DNA of 64,000 nucleotides, taken from the NCBI GenBank assembly GCA_032717465.1, contig CM064666.1, positions 3,702,528-3,766,527 on the forward strand, in the 5' to 3' direction. The first letter of the stretch is position 1. Each line of letters begins with the position of its first letter. The stretch comes from Coenobita brevimanus (Eukaryota > Arthropoda > Malacostraca > Decapoda > Coenobitidae). Under the pieces are notes generated by a model. That model saw nothing but the letters and a program-made list of their open reading frames with translations, made no database searches and was not told the DNA's origin. This document shows, piece by piece, positions 10,596 to 22,747 of this stretch. Both the position numbers and the translations under genes were made by a program.

Positions 10596-13075
10596 CGAGA
10601 TAATAGCCTTTTGGGAAGAATGGGACCAGGAACTCAGTAGACACCGACGGAAGAGAAGTTGATTGTAAGAGGAGACCTGAACGGGTATGTGGGAAGGAGT
10701 AGAGAGTTGATGAAGAGAGTGCATGGAGGTTGGAGAGTAATGGAGAGGAATGATGATGGAGAGAGGATAATGGACTGTGCTTTGTCGTTGAAATGGCGAT
10801 TGTCAATACCTGGTCTGAAAAGAAAGTGAGTCAGTTTATGACCTACGAGAGTGGAGAAAGAGAAAGTCAGACTGACTTGCGCATGTGTAGGAGATTCCTG
10901 CTGAAAGTAAGAACTGCAAGATCATGAGTAGAGAAAGTGTGGCGGCACAGCACAGGGTGGCAGTAATGGACCTGGAGATAAAGAACTTAAAGAAAAGTAG
11001 ACCTGTACAATTTTCACCGAAAATCAAGTGGTAAAGGTTGAAAGAGGACGGGGCAAAGCGGGAGTTTAAAGAGAGTGTTGGATGATCGCTCGAAGGAGTG
11101 CAAGAATGGTGGGAGCACAACAGCCAAGTGATAAGGAGAGTGGATGAAGAAGTGCTAGGGAGACCATCCGGGAAGAAACCTCCTGAAGATAAGGAGACGT
11201 GGCGGTGGAACGATGAAGTGCAGGAGGTGGTGAAAGCCAAGAATGATGCGAAGAAGAAGTGGGATAAGTCTGGTCGACAAGAAGATAAGAAGAATTATAC
11301 GTGGTCCAAAAAGGAAGCAAAGAAGGCAGTAGCGAGAGCGAAGGCATAGGCGTTGGATAAAGTGTATGAAGAGTTGGAAACACCTGAAGGAGAAAGAAAG
11401 ATCTTTAGGACTGCAAAGGCCCGAGATACGGCCACCAAGGATTTCACTCAAATAAAACAGGTTAAGGATGGGAATCTTAAGCGACCAAGATAAGGTCAAG
11501 GATAGGTGGAAAGGCAATTATGAAAACCGTTTATATTAGGAAAATCCGAGGGTAGTCTTTGAGGATGGAGTCCAGAACCAGGGTGTAACATCGGATACTA
11601 GGAGAGAGGAAGTTGAATTAGCACTGGAGAAAATGAAATATGGTAAAGCGACGGGACCGGATGAAATACCTGTAAAAGTGTGGAAGAGCTTGGGAGAAGA
11701 CGGTACTGACATGCTGTGGGATTTGATGCAGAAAATATATGACCAGGAAAAAATGCCGGAAGAATGGAGAGATAGTATTATTGTGCCCATCTACAAAGAG
11801 AAGGGTGGCATCCAGGACTGTAGAAATTACAGAGAGATAAAGTGAACGTCCCACACCATGAAGATCTGGGAAAGAGTAATGGACATAAGGATCAGGGAAG
11901 AAACATTTACCGGAAAGGAAGAGTCTGGTCTTATGCCGGGTAGGGGAGGAGGACGGATGCAGTGTTAGCACTCAGACAGATGATGGGAAACAAGCAGAAG
12001 GGACTCCACATAGTCTTTATAGATCTAGAGAAGGTGTATGATGAGTGCCGCTTCAAGTCTGGAGGTGTATGAGAGAGATGGGAGTGCCTGAGAAGCACGT
12101 GAGGGTGGTCCAAGATATTGTATGTACGAAAACAGCAAGAACACAGGTAAGAAGTAGTGTCGGGCTAACAGCATGGATACCAGTTGGAGATGATTTACAT
12201 CAGGGATCTCCTTTAAGTCCATACCTTTTTCATCTGCTTATGGTTGTGATGTCTCGTTGTTTAAGAGATTAATTCCCTTGGTGCACGCTGTTTGCTGACG
12301 ACATCGTGCTATGCAGCACCAGCAGAGATGTAGTAGAGTTCAAATTACAGCAGTGGAGGGGGGCTATGGAAGACAGAGGATTTAAGATCGGTAGAAAGAA
12401 AATGGAAAACCTGAGGTTCAACGAAGATCGCGACCTCGGGATTAGTATGCAAGGCTGAAGAGAGTAAGTTTAAATACCAAGGCTCGGCATTGGCTGAGGA
12501 CGGGAATCTGGACGCAGATATAACGCACAGATTGCAGTCAGGATGAAGTAACTGGAAAAAAATGTCAGGGGTTCCACGTGATCGTTGAATCAGTGTAAAG
12601 GTTAAAGGAAGAGTATACAAGTCGGTAGTAAGGCCAACAATGATGTATAGGGTTGAAACATGGCCAGTAAAGAAAGTGCAGGAGAAGTTGGATGTAGCAG
12701 AGATGAAAATGGTTAGATGAATGTGTGGAGCAACTAAAATAGATAGCCTAAGCTCAGGAGTGAAAGAATAGGAGGAACTACCAAGGAAGTTGAGATATCT
12801 AAGAAAGTAGAGGAAAGAAGACTGCAGTAGTACGGCCATGTGATGAGAAGTGGCAAGACCTATGTGGGGAGAAGAGTGATGGAAATGGAGGTACAGGGTA
12901 GGAGGAGGAGAGGAAGACCGAAGCGGAGGTGGATGGGCAACGTAAGGGGGCATTTGAGAGAAATAGGTCTGTCGGAGGATGATGTGTATGACCGGGCTGG
13001 GTGGAGCAGTCACAAACATAGACCTCACACAGAAGTGGGAAAAGATTTAAAGAGAAAGACCATCTGGCAGTAACA
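10596..13075 (+). pseudogene. LINE family D, 5'-truncated decayed copy (endonuclease end + RT)
   Basis: A second APE-type LINE, distinct from A. Seen in order: the end of the endonuclease (RGDLNGYVG near 10665, then a degraded T-Y-E-S-G / D segment at 10840-10870); a basic linker (11098-11349); the RT start with KYGKATGPDEIPVKVW (11637-11685) and EEWRDSIIVPIYKEKG (11758-11805); the catalytic box FADDIVLC at about 12292-12315; and a C-terminal domain ending in GRRRRGRPKRRW (12895-12935). Frames change repeatedly. The motif set resembles RTE-like LINEs common in crustaceans and fish; exact clade not established. Confidence 0.82.
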
Positions 13076-13270
13076 AAATAAAATGAAAATGACACCCGTT
13101 GATTGATAGGTTAAAATCTTCTATGTACAGCCTCAGTAAGGTAGTTCGTCTAAAATTTCTGCTGAATGTGAAGTATCTGAAGTATTAACCAGACCATGTC
13201 TTGTATATCATATTCTTACTGTCTCCCGTAGTGGCGTGCAGAGACATCACGACCCTTGCCCGGTGCAACT

Positions 13271-13271
<1 letters not shown>

Positions 13272-13346
<75 letters not shown>
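13272..13346. repeat. (GA)n microsatellite
   Basis: A nearly pure AG dinucleotide run of about 75 bp. Confidence 0.97.
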
Positions 13347-13349
<3 letters not shown>

Positions 13350-14026
13350 ACTTTATAGCCAGCAGAGAAAGGGGGCAGCATCTCTTCGCCCTTTTAGCAT
13401 TGCCTGGAAACGTACATTGTCTATTCAGTCAATCTTTTCTCTACATCTTCTGCATCGTTCTCTGCATTTCCTCCTCTTTCTCATCGCCATCTTTCTCCTG
13501 TTACCCTTCTTCCCCCCCCCCCCTTCCTCCTCCTTCATTTCCTGCTTCTTCTCTCATCTTCCTCCTCCTCCCATGTTTTGTTGCTTCCTCATCTCTCTCT
13601 TTTTTCATCACCTTTAACCTTCCTGTCACCCCCATTTAGTCTGACTCCTCATCTTCGTTTCGTATATATCACATGGTTGTTAGTCACTTTTGCTTCACTT
13701 TTTACCTTTCCTACATATTGCTTTTCTTTCTTTTGTCTTTCTACTATCCTTCAGCTTCTAAATCTAATTCCTAGGTTGCCTTACTATCTTATTTATTTAT
13801 TTATTTATTTATTTATTTTGTCTACCGTCCATCTCCGCCGTCATTTTGCTTTTCTACACTTAACCCTATTCCTCATGTTTCTTACCTCGTGTTTCCTTTA
13901 ATAAAATGACGCATTTTATTTCCTTTTTCAGGCGGAGTTACCTAAGCTCAGGGAAGACTTTTCGAACTGGAGGAACTAGATATTGTCCTCGTTACTCCAT
14001 TATCTACTGAAGTCCTCTCCGTAGGT
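13347..14026. other. Pyrimidine-rich stretch, no gene
   Basis: CT-rich sequence with a C9-10 run near 13515 and an (ATTT)n run at 13790-13819. Open frames here are low-complexity. Confidence 0.6.
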
Positions 14027-14099
14027 CAGTAATTCTCAAATATTTTAGGGTCGCGCCTCCCTCAGCAGCTGGTACTCATGGCCACTTCCCCCTCCCTCC

Positions 14100-14640
14100 A
14101 TTCTGTAGCTGATACTGTTCTAACTTCTCCAGTCGCCAAAACATGGTCATAAAAAATAACACACCAATGGCCACGAATACAGTACCGCATGGTCAATACA
14201 CAGCACTCCTCTATATGGTACGGTAATAAGCACAATACTACATGATCATAAACACCACTTCATATGTCACAAACAGAGGCACCCTACATTGTTATCATCA
14301 CCACCGCATCAAATCGTCATAAACACTAGTAAATAATATGACTGTAGGCACCAATATTCCATATACAGAAGTCATAACACCAAGACACCACATGGTCATA
14401 AGCACCACAGTACCAACATGGTCATAAACACCATATCTCACTGTTACACAAACCACCACAACATATGGACTACATCATGTTCACACCATATGGTCACAAA
14501 TACCACCACATCACACAGTCATAAAGACCGCTACACTGCTTACTCGTATTTATAAGCACCAACACTGCTTCACTGTGGTAAGTATAAACACATGTTCATA
14601 AATTTTATTCCACCATCATAAACATCAGCCATAATCTGGG
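14100..14640. repeat. Degenerate minisatellite (CATGGTCATAAACACCAC-like unit)
   Basis: Roughly twenty diverged copies of a unit around 25 bp, recognisable by repeated GGTCATAAACACCAC words (e.g. near 14390, 14420, 14490). It lies inside the hAT-like element. Confidence 0.7.
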
Positions 14641-14863
14641 CATGCTTGTTCAAAATTACTTTCATTTCCCAAACTTCTGCATTCTGAGGGAAAGTGAACT
14701 AAATAGCAAATATTTTCAAAATACAGAAGCATCACAGTGGTTTCTTTTGTACATATGAACATATGAATATGTTCATTTAAATAAAGAAAAGCATAAGCGT
14801 CAAAGACAAGGACCTGCAATGTGCGGAAGTAGCTGACGACTGGCACTAGAAGCTGCTGCAGTT

Positions 14864-14912
14864 AAATATATATATCTATATATCTATATCTATCTATCTA
14901 TCTATCAGTATG

Positions 14913-14960
<48 letters not shown>
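14864..14960. repeat. Compound microsatellite (TATC)n ... (TG)n
   Basis: TATATC/TATC runs followed by about 40 bp of TG. It supplies the start and first codons of the long open frame beginning at 14910, so that start is not biological. Confidence 0.95.
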
Positions 14961-14963
<3 letters not shown>

Positions 14964-15032
14964 TGGCCGGGAATCAGAAACCACGGCAAATGTCAGACGA
15001 ACATTTCTTATATTCTAAACTCTGACAAACTG

Positions 15033-17164
15033 TGTAAGATGTGCAGATTGGCCTGGGAGGAAAGTAGAGTCCCGGAGGATTGGAAGTCAGGTATAATTAT
15101 TCCCTTGTACAAAGGAGAAGGGGAAAATGAAGTGTGTGGTAATCATAGGGGCATTTGTGTCATGTCTCCATGGTTGTTCAATCTGTACATGGATGTGGTA
15201 ATAAAAGAGGTACAAGGTAGGGCAGTGGATGTTGGAGTGGCCCTGGTGAGAGAGGGTAGTGTTTGGAAACTCCCTCTACTGTTGTTTGCAGATGATACTG
15301 TGTTGTTGAGTGAAGACGAAGGGGAGCTGCAAGGCTTGGTGTATGGTAGGTTACTTATGGACAGAGTTAGGGAAAGAACAGAGGAATTAGTTGGAGAAGA
15401 ACAGGGAGGCTTTAGGAAGGGAAAAGGTTGTGTAGATCAGATATTCGTTCTAAGATCTTTAGTAGAAAAGTTTCTAGAGAAGGGAAAGAAATTGTATGCG
15501 GCTTTCATGGATCTGGAGAAAGCATATGTCAGGGTGGATAGACAAGGATTGTGGAAAGTATTAAGAATATATGGAGTAGATGGGAAGTTGTTGAATGCTG
15601 TGAAGAATATATATGATGGTGCTAAGGCTGCAGTGCGTATGGATGGTGAACTGAGTGAATTTTTCTCTTTGAAAGTTGGGTTGAAACAGGGATGTGTCAT
15701 GTCTCCATGGTTGTTCAATCTGTACATGGATGGGGTAATAAAAGAGGTACAAGGTAGGGCAGTGGATGTTGGAGTGGCCCTGGTGAGAGAGGGTAGTGTT
15801 TGGAAACTCCCTGTACTGTTTGCGGATGATACTGTGTTGTTGAGTGAAGACGAAGGGGAGCTGCAAGGCTTGGTGTATGGTAGGTTACTTATTGACAGAG
15901 TTAGGGAAAGAACAGAGGAATTAGTTGGAGAAGAACAGGGAGGCTTTAGGAAGGGAAAAGGTTGTGTAGATCAGATATTCGTTCTAAGATCTTTAGTAGA
16001 AAAGTTTCTAGAGAAGGGAAAGAAATTGTATGCGGCTTTCATGGATCTGGAGAAAGCATATGACAGGGTGGATAGACAAGGATTGTGGAAAGTATTAAGA
16101 ATATATGGAGTAGATGGGAAGTTGTTGAATGCTGTGAAGAATATGTATGATGGTGCTAAGGCTGCAGTGCGTATGGATGGTGAACTGAGTGAATTATTCT
16201 CTTTGAGGGTTAGGTTGAAACAGGGATGTGTCATGTATCCATGGTTGTTCAATCTGTACATGGATGGGGTATTAAAAGAGGTACAAGGTAGGGCAGTGGA
16301 TGTTGCAGTGGCCCTTGTGAGAGAGGGTAGTGTTTGGAAACTCCCTCTACTGTTGTTTGCAGATGATACTGTGTTGTTGAGTGAAGACGAAGGGGAGCTG
16401 CAAGGCTTCGTGGATGAGTTTGGGAGAGTGTGTAAGAAACGGATTCTAAAGTTGAATGTAGGGAAGAGTAAAGTGATGGTCTTACAGAGAGGTGAAGTCA
16501 GTGAATGTACAGTGAGGTTGGATGATGAGGAAATGGAAAATGTGAGTACGTTTAATTACTTGGGTAGTGTGATCAGTAAGGATGGAAGTTTGGAGGGTGA
16601 AGTGCTTGAAAGGGTACAACAAGGAAGAAAGGTTGCTGGTTTCTTGAAAGCAGTGATAAGAAACAGGGAAGCGAACATGGAAATGAAAAAGTTACTACAT
16701 GACAATATTGTGATACCAACTCTAACGTATGAAAGTGAAGCTTGGACGTTGTTGGAAGGACACAAGTCAAAAGTGAGAGCAGTGGAAATGAGTTATTTAA
16801 GAGTAGCCTGTGGAGTCACATGGAGAGACAGGCTGACAAATGAGGATATAAAGGAGTTTTGTGGTGTGGATGTGGATGTGATAGGAAGCGTTAGGAGGAA
16901 CACACTGAGGTGGTTTGGCCATGTGGAGAAGATGGTGGGTGAGAGACTGACGAAGAGAGTGTATGTGAATGAGGTGAAAGGTGGGAGAGGGAGGGGGAGG
17001 CCGAGGATGAGATGGAGAGATGGGGTGGAGTGGTATATGAGAGAGGGGTGTGTGAGTTGGGAGCAGGGCAGTGAAATGGCGGAGGACAGGGCGATGTGGA
17101 GGCGATTTGTTTGTGGCCACAATTGAGGCGTCTGGCAATAGATAGATAGATAGATAGACAGATA
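15033..17164 (+). pseudogene. LINE family A copy A3 with RT segment repeated in frame
   Basis: A 5'-truncated LINE flanked by 9-bp duplications GACAAACTG (15024-15032 and 17165-17173), ending in the family 3' terminus and a (GATA)n tail. It is open from 14910 to 17126, but the normal RT order is broken. Call P the palm block VMSPWLFN...FADDTVLLSEDEGELQ and Q the fingers block YGRLL...GLKQGC. Normal order is Q then P; here it is P-Q-P-Q-P. The P starts (TCATGT) are at 15160, 15697 and 16231, giving units of 537 and 534 bp, both multiples of three, so the frame survives. The C-terminal part (TLRWFGHVEKM, GRGRGRPRMRW) is intact. The open frame implies a recent rearrangement or an assembly artefact. 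A working RT is unlikely. Confidence 0.85.
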
Positions 17165-17495
17165 GACAAACTGATGTCAGGTCTACCCCATGACATCAGA
17201 CTTCTTGTTTTCCTCACCTGACAGGCAGAACAAACAAGAGAGGGAACTGAGAGGCGGTCGGCCGACAGAGGAGGAAAGAAATCTATTTCACATTGGTACA
17301 AAAACAAACATGGTACAAAAGCTGAAGCAGGGAGAAAATAAGTAAAGAAAATAAATTTAAGGACCATCATGATGGAGACACTTATTCAGGCCAATTATTA
17401 TTATTTTTCCTTTGGGTACTCGTCCCCACACCCCCTGAAAACTGCTCCCGACCCTCTGGGGGGTGGAGGGGCCCCAGCGGGGTTGAGAACCACTG

Positions 17496-17842
17496 CCTTA
17501 GGCAAAGAATCCCGTGTGGCAGAGAGAGTAACGTAGAAATTAGGCTCTCTTGATAAAATTTAAAGGACATTTAGTTTTCGTACATTAAATTTCTGCCAAT
17601 TTTGCTCTTAACCTTCCACCTTCTCCACGTACCTAATTTCTTGTATACTGTCACTTATAAAATTATTTATTATTTCACACTGTTTCGTCCACTTCCTGGC
17701 TTTATCTCCTTGCCTCTCGCAGGCTATTTCCCCCACGTCTCCCTTATCTCCTTCCTTTCAGCCCGCCCAGCTTGTTATTTCCACCTCTCCTTCCAGCAAA
17801 AATAACTGGTAACTTCTTACCCAGACGTGTACAAAAGGCAGG

Positions 17843-17848
<6 letters not shown>
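17496..17848. other. No gene recognised
   Basis: AT- and pyrimidine-rich sequence to the right of the hAT-like end. Confidence 0.5.
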
Positions 17849-17887
<39 letters not shown>

Positions 17888-17953
17888 GGAGAGAGACAGA
17901 TAGAAAGATAGACAAACAGACAGATAGATGGATAGACAAAGATAGATAGATAG

Positions 17954-18036
<83 letters not shown>
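17849..18036. repeat. Compound microsatellite (AC)n(AGAT)n(AT)n
   Basis: AC run at 17849-17884, GATA-type words to about 17955, then roughly 80 bp of AT. Confidence 0.95.
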
Positions 18037-18039
<3 letters not shown>

Positions 18040-18353
18040 AACTAACCACAGGAGAAATGAAAGGAGCGACAGTGAGTACTTTCGTATTTTACATCTTCAG
18101 ACAGAGTGAGACAAACGCAGGGATGTTCTGCCCAGCGACCCAATATATCGTACCGTAGCATGAAAATTTTCGTATCTTACCCTAATATTATCGTACAGGT
18201 AAATTTTCAATTAAAACAATGAATAAATTGTTCATCTTTAATTCATAGGTATTTTATGGTACAATGAAATTACTTATTTAACTTAGTTATGCAGAAAAAA
18301 TTATTGTTCTTAAAAATATTAGTGTCTACATTTTCATTTATTGCATTTTCATT

Positions 18354-18585
18354 CCGAGTCCGATGGGATACATAGGCCTACTTCACTTTCTTCACACTCC
18401 TCTGAATACAAAGTCTGATTGTTCATTCTGTTTAGCATTTCATTTGTTGGTTTAAATGCTGAGCAAGACATGCCTGATTCTTTGATGCACTGTGATGCTA
18501 GAAGGATCCCATTTACTGTTCTTGTTGCCAGTCTATTTCTTATTCTTGTGTTTGTTAAATTTACTTTGCTGAAAACATGGTAGTG
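18354..18585 (-). pseudogene. hAT transposase C-terminal fragment
   Basis: On the minus strand one frame reads a segment beginning FSKVNLTNTRIRNRLATRTV and continuing NGILLASQCIKESG. This matches the conserved hAT dimerisation region (FSxVxLIKTxxRNRLxxxT pattern). In the family this C-terminal region helps assemble the transposase and cut the ends. Only about 75 residues remain; no catalytic core (DDE) was seen. Confidence 0.72.
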
Positions 18586-18843
18586 GCACTACCAAACACC
18601 AAGTAAAGTTTGAACTTTTAAGTCCTTGACATTTATGGGGTCGGCCGGGCTTGGCCCTGACCTCCCATGGGACTGGGAGGGGAAAGGAATTTCATGAGTG
18701 ACTTAGGGGAAGCGTGGGTTACTGGGGTGTGGGCACAATGAACCGTGTGGCGGGAATACTGAGTGTTGTTAACCTGCAGTATGTATAAAAAAAATCTAGG
18801 GAAGCTGGAATAGACAAAAATTATCGTATATTTTGAATGTGAT

Positions 18844-21468
18844 ATGGTACATCGTACAAGCGATCATGAAGAAATTAAGTTCAAATTTATTTGGGATGTC
18901 TGTTCCACTGAAAATGCCTCCAACGTTCCTAATTTTCGTCTAGGAGATTTCGATGGCTTAAGAGCTTACTTTCGAACGGTATTCCACAGGGAGATTAGCT
19001 ATTTGAGGGAATGCCAGGTCAGTAAGGAACCCCAGGTCATAGGTCACGCGCAGGAAACACGTGAGAATGTCCGTCAGGTGTCTGTGAGGGGGGAGGTGGT
19101 AGACAGGAATGTAGTCCAGGTGACCGAAATTAACTCAGCTCCAGTACCAATCAGACGTTCGACCAGTGAGAAGTATAACGAATTAATAAATATAATACAC
19201 GGAGGCCAAGATAGATATATTCCTTCAAAACCGTTTAGAACGAATAATTCAGAACCAAGATGGTTAAACAACAGATTAAAAACTCTCATAGGCCAAAGGA
19301 AAGGAATATATAGAAAAATAAAACGTGGAGAGGAACACTTACGTAACCGATACACGATTTTAAATAGAGAAGTAAAGAGGGAGATAAGAAAAGCAAAGAG
19401 AAGTTATGAAATTAAGGTTGCAAGTGAATCAAAAGAAAACCCCAAGGGTTTTTATCAAATGTACCGTACGAAAAATAAAGATAGGATAGGACCACTGAGA
19501 ACAGAATCAGGTGACATTACCAGTGAAGATAAAGAAATGTGCTCCATCCTAAATAATTATTTCATATCAGTATTCACCAAGGAAAATCTAGGCCTGGTCC
19601 CTCAAGCAGCAAATATTTACTATGAGAATACGGAAAATATTCTTAGTAAAATAACCATTAGTAAGGAGGACGTACTGAAAGACATTAATAAGTTAAAACC
19701 TCAAAAATCGCCAGGTCCCGACGATATATATATGCAAAAATTATAAAAGAAACCAAACAAGAATTATGTAAGCCACTTTTAACGTTATTTAATGACTCTT
19801 TAAGTTCAGGAGAAGTTCCCGAGGCGTGGAAAACCGCAAACGTAGTGCCCATCTTTAAAAAGGGTGATAAATCAGCTGCGTCGAATTATCGTCCGATAAG
19901 TCTAACGTCAATAGTAGGAAAAATGTTAGAGTCAATTTTGACAAATAAGATTAGAGAACACTTAGAAAGATTTAATCTTATAAACGAAAGTCAGCACGGA
20001 TTCAGGCAAGGACGATCCTGCCTCACAAACTTGTTGTCATTCTACTTGGAGGACTATGAGGCAGTAGATAGCGATAAAGCTTACGATGTTATTTATCTGG
20101 ACTTTAGTAAAGCTTTTGATAGGGTCCCACACGAAAGGTTAGTTAGAAAGGTTCGAGCACACGGTATAGACGGCGATATCTTAAAATGGATAGAATCCTG
20201 GCTGAAAGGATGAAAGCAGAGAGTATTAATAAATGGAACTAAGTCGGACTGGGGATTAGTAACTAGCGCTGTACCACAGGGTTCAGTACTCGGTCCCTTA
20301 TTATTTATCATATGTATAAATGATCTAGACTTAGGAGTCAATAGGAGCATCAGCAAATTTGCCGACGATACAAAAATAGGGCGTATCATTAACTCGACTG
20401 ACGATTGCCATAACTTACAAAAAGACCTCGATACATTGTCCAAATGGTCTAAAACTTGGCAAATGGAATTTAACGTTGAAAAATGTAAAGTACTTAACGT
20501 AGGTAAGACCATTGGAGATACTAAATACAGCTTAGATAACAAAGAAATTAGCAAATCGGAATGCGAGAGAGATCTAGGAGTTATGATTAGTAACGACGTT
20601 AAACCAAGGCAACAGTGTATTAATGCGAGAAATAAAGCAAATAGGGTCCTAGGATTTATTTCGAGAAGCGTGAGCAATAGATCATCTAAAGTAATACTGA
20701 AACTTTATCTAGCATTTGTAAGGCCACATTTAGACTACGCAGTACAATTTTGGTGTCCTTACTATAGAATGGATATTAATTCGTTAGAAAATGCACAGAG
20801 AAGAATGACAAAAATGATACATGACGTTCGGAACCTGTCATATGAAGACAGACTGAAAAGATTAAGTCTGCATTCGCTAGAGAGGCGTAGAGTAAGGGGA
20901 GACTTAATTGAGGTGTTTAAGTGGATGAATGGTATAAATAAGGGAGATATTAGCAAGGTACTTAAAGTAAGCATACAGGATAGAACTAGAAATAATGGTT
21001 TCAAAATAGAAAAATTCCGTTTCAGTAAGGAAATCGGTAGAAATTGGTTTGGTAATAGAGTAGTAGACGAATGGAATAAACTACCTAGTAAAGTAGTTGC
21101 CGCCTCTTCCATTGAGAGTTTCAAGCATAGGCTAGATAAGCATATGACAAATAAGGGGTGGATATAGAATAAAGAAAATCTTATAACCAATACTAATTCA
21201 AAATTTTTTTCTTTTCAGGTTACACTATGATAGTCTCTATTCTCCTTTCACACTTTCCTGTAAAATGTCCACGCCAGTTTTTCTATACGGCGTGGTGCTC
21301 TTTCTGACTTTTTCCTGCCGGCTTCAGCTGGAGGGTTTGGAGGGCGGGGGAGAGCCTTCTTCTTTGCTATCCTTATCTCATTCTAGTAGTTCAGTTACTC
21401 TTCTAGGAGTTGCCTAGCATGGGCCAACCGGCCTACTGCAGTTATCCTCTCTTCTTATGTTCTTATGT
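18844..21468 (+). pseudogene. CR1-group LINE, 5'-truncated (E): endonuclease end + RT
   Basis: The copy starts at the last endonuclease motif (SDHEEIKF) and runs through an RT. The first frame (to 19746) ends with LKPQKSPGPDDIYM; after a frameshift, 19747-21167 carries NVVPIFKKGDKS, NYRPISLTS, HGFRQGRSCLTN, YLDFSKAFDRVPH, VPQGSVLGPLLF and the catalytic FADDT (20358-20372). One in-frame TGA (20211-20213) sits where R-K-Q-R is expected. The C-terminus ends NKLPSKVVAASSIESFK. The 3' UTR ends in TTCTTATGTTCTTATGT, the octamer-type tail of crustacean CR1-like elements. It sits inside the hAT remnant. Only one frameshift and one stop, so it is comparatively young. Confidence 0.86.
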
Positions 21469-21600
21469 ACAAATACGATAATTATCGTACGTAGAACATC
21501 CCTGCAGAAACGTAAAGGGTAGAGGTCTTTTATGCACACCCGCAGCAGGTAGTGGCACACAGAACAATGGATGACCTGAATTTTTACCTGCGGATTAACT

Positions 21601-22535
21601 TATTAAGAATATATGGAGTGGAGGGGAAATTGTTGAGTGCTGTGAAGAGTATGTACGAGGGAGCTAGGGCTACGGTGCGAGTGGATGGTGAGCTGAGTGA
21701 GTTCTTTGATCTCAATGTGGGACTGAAACAGGGGTGTGTAATGTCTCCATGGCTGTTTAATATATATATGGATGGGGTTGTAAAGGAGGTACAAGGTAGG
21801 GCAGTGGATGTGGGGGTGGCCCTAATGAATGAGGGTGAGATTTGGAAGCTTCCGGTGTTGCTGTTTGCTGATGATACAGTATTGTTGAGTGAAGATGAAT
21901 GGGAGTTGCAAGGTTTGGTGAATGAATTTGGGACAGCGTGTAGGAGGAGGAAGCTGAAAGTTAATGTAAACAAAAGTAAAGTTATGGTGTTTGAGAGGAA
22001 TGAAGTCACAGAGTGTGCAGTGAGGTTGGATGGTGAGGATATGGAGAATGTGAGTGCATTCAAGTACTTGGGTAGTGTGATGAGTATGGATGGAACTTTG
22101 GGGGATGAAGTACGTGAAAGGGTACAGCAGGGAAGAAAGGTTGTTGGTACACTGAAAGCAGTGATGAGAAATAGGGAGGTGAGTATGGAAGTTAAGAAGT
22201 CACTGCATGATGGTATTGTGATCCCTACCCTGACATATGGAAGCGAGGCGTGGACCTTGCAAGAGGGGAACAAGTCAAGAGTGAGAGCAGTGGAAATGAG
22301 TTACTTGAGAGGAGCATGTGGAGTGACGTGGAGGGACAGGTTGACGAATGAAGAAGTGAAGGAACGTTGTGGGGTAGATGTGGATGTGGTTGGAAAGATT
22401 AGGAGAAATACACTGAGGTGGTTTGGACATGTGGAGAGAATGGAGAATGAAAGACTGACTATAGTAGGACTCGCTTACGTTTGCGGCTGTGGTGTGGCCC
22501 GCACCTGTGTACAGTGTTGCCACGTTTTCTATACC

Positions 22536-22575
<40 letters not shown>

Positions 22576-22708
22576 GGCGGGAAATGTGAGCCACCCTGAG
22601 TACTTTTGATTCTTTTATTAGTTATTTATAATTGTGCTTTCATTTGTTAATTTGGTTTTGTTATATTTAGTTATGCCGACAGTGCATTCAATGCATGCCC
22701 CTCTCCTG

Positions 22709-22747
<39 letters not shown>

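Larger units (their letters stand above)
14027..17495. mobile_element. hAT-like DNA transposon remnant enclosing a LINE A copy
   Basis: Left end at 14027 reads CAGTAATTCTCAAAT and the right end, read on the minus strand from 17495, reads CAGTGGTTCTCAACC. Both are close to the common hAT terminus CAGTGGTTCTCAA. The adjacent 8-mers are CCGTAGGT (14019-14026) and CCTTAGGC (17496-17503), matching at 6 of 8, as expected of an aged hAT 8-bp duplication. No transposase was recognised, so it is non-autonomous or gutted. LINE copy A3 lies inside. Confidence 0.6.
18118..21504 (-). mobile_element. hAT element remnant, interrupted by a CR1-group LINE
   Basis: Ends carry the inverted words CAGGGATGTTCT (18118-18129; complement at 21493-21504). 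Flanking 8-mers GACAAACG and CAGAAACG match at 6 of 8. Inside the left arm is a minus-strand hAT transposase C-terminus (separate entry). The right arm is only about 35 bp because a CR1-group LINE occupies 18.84-21.47 kb. Known: hAT elements make 8-bp duplications and often start CAGGG. The element is dead. Confidence 0.65.

Noticed and set aside
14100..14640. CRISPR array
   Set aside because: Units are diverged, contiguous and lack equal unique spacers; the genome is clearly eukaryotic.
14910..14960. ATG at 14910 as start of a 738-residue protein
   Set aside because: The start and first codons lie in a TG microsatellite upstream of the LINE's 5' truncation point (15033); the LINE entered an already open frame by chance.
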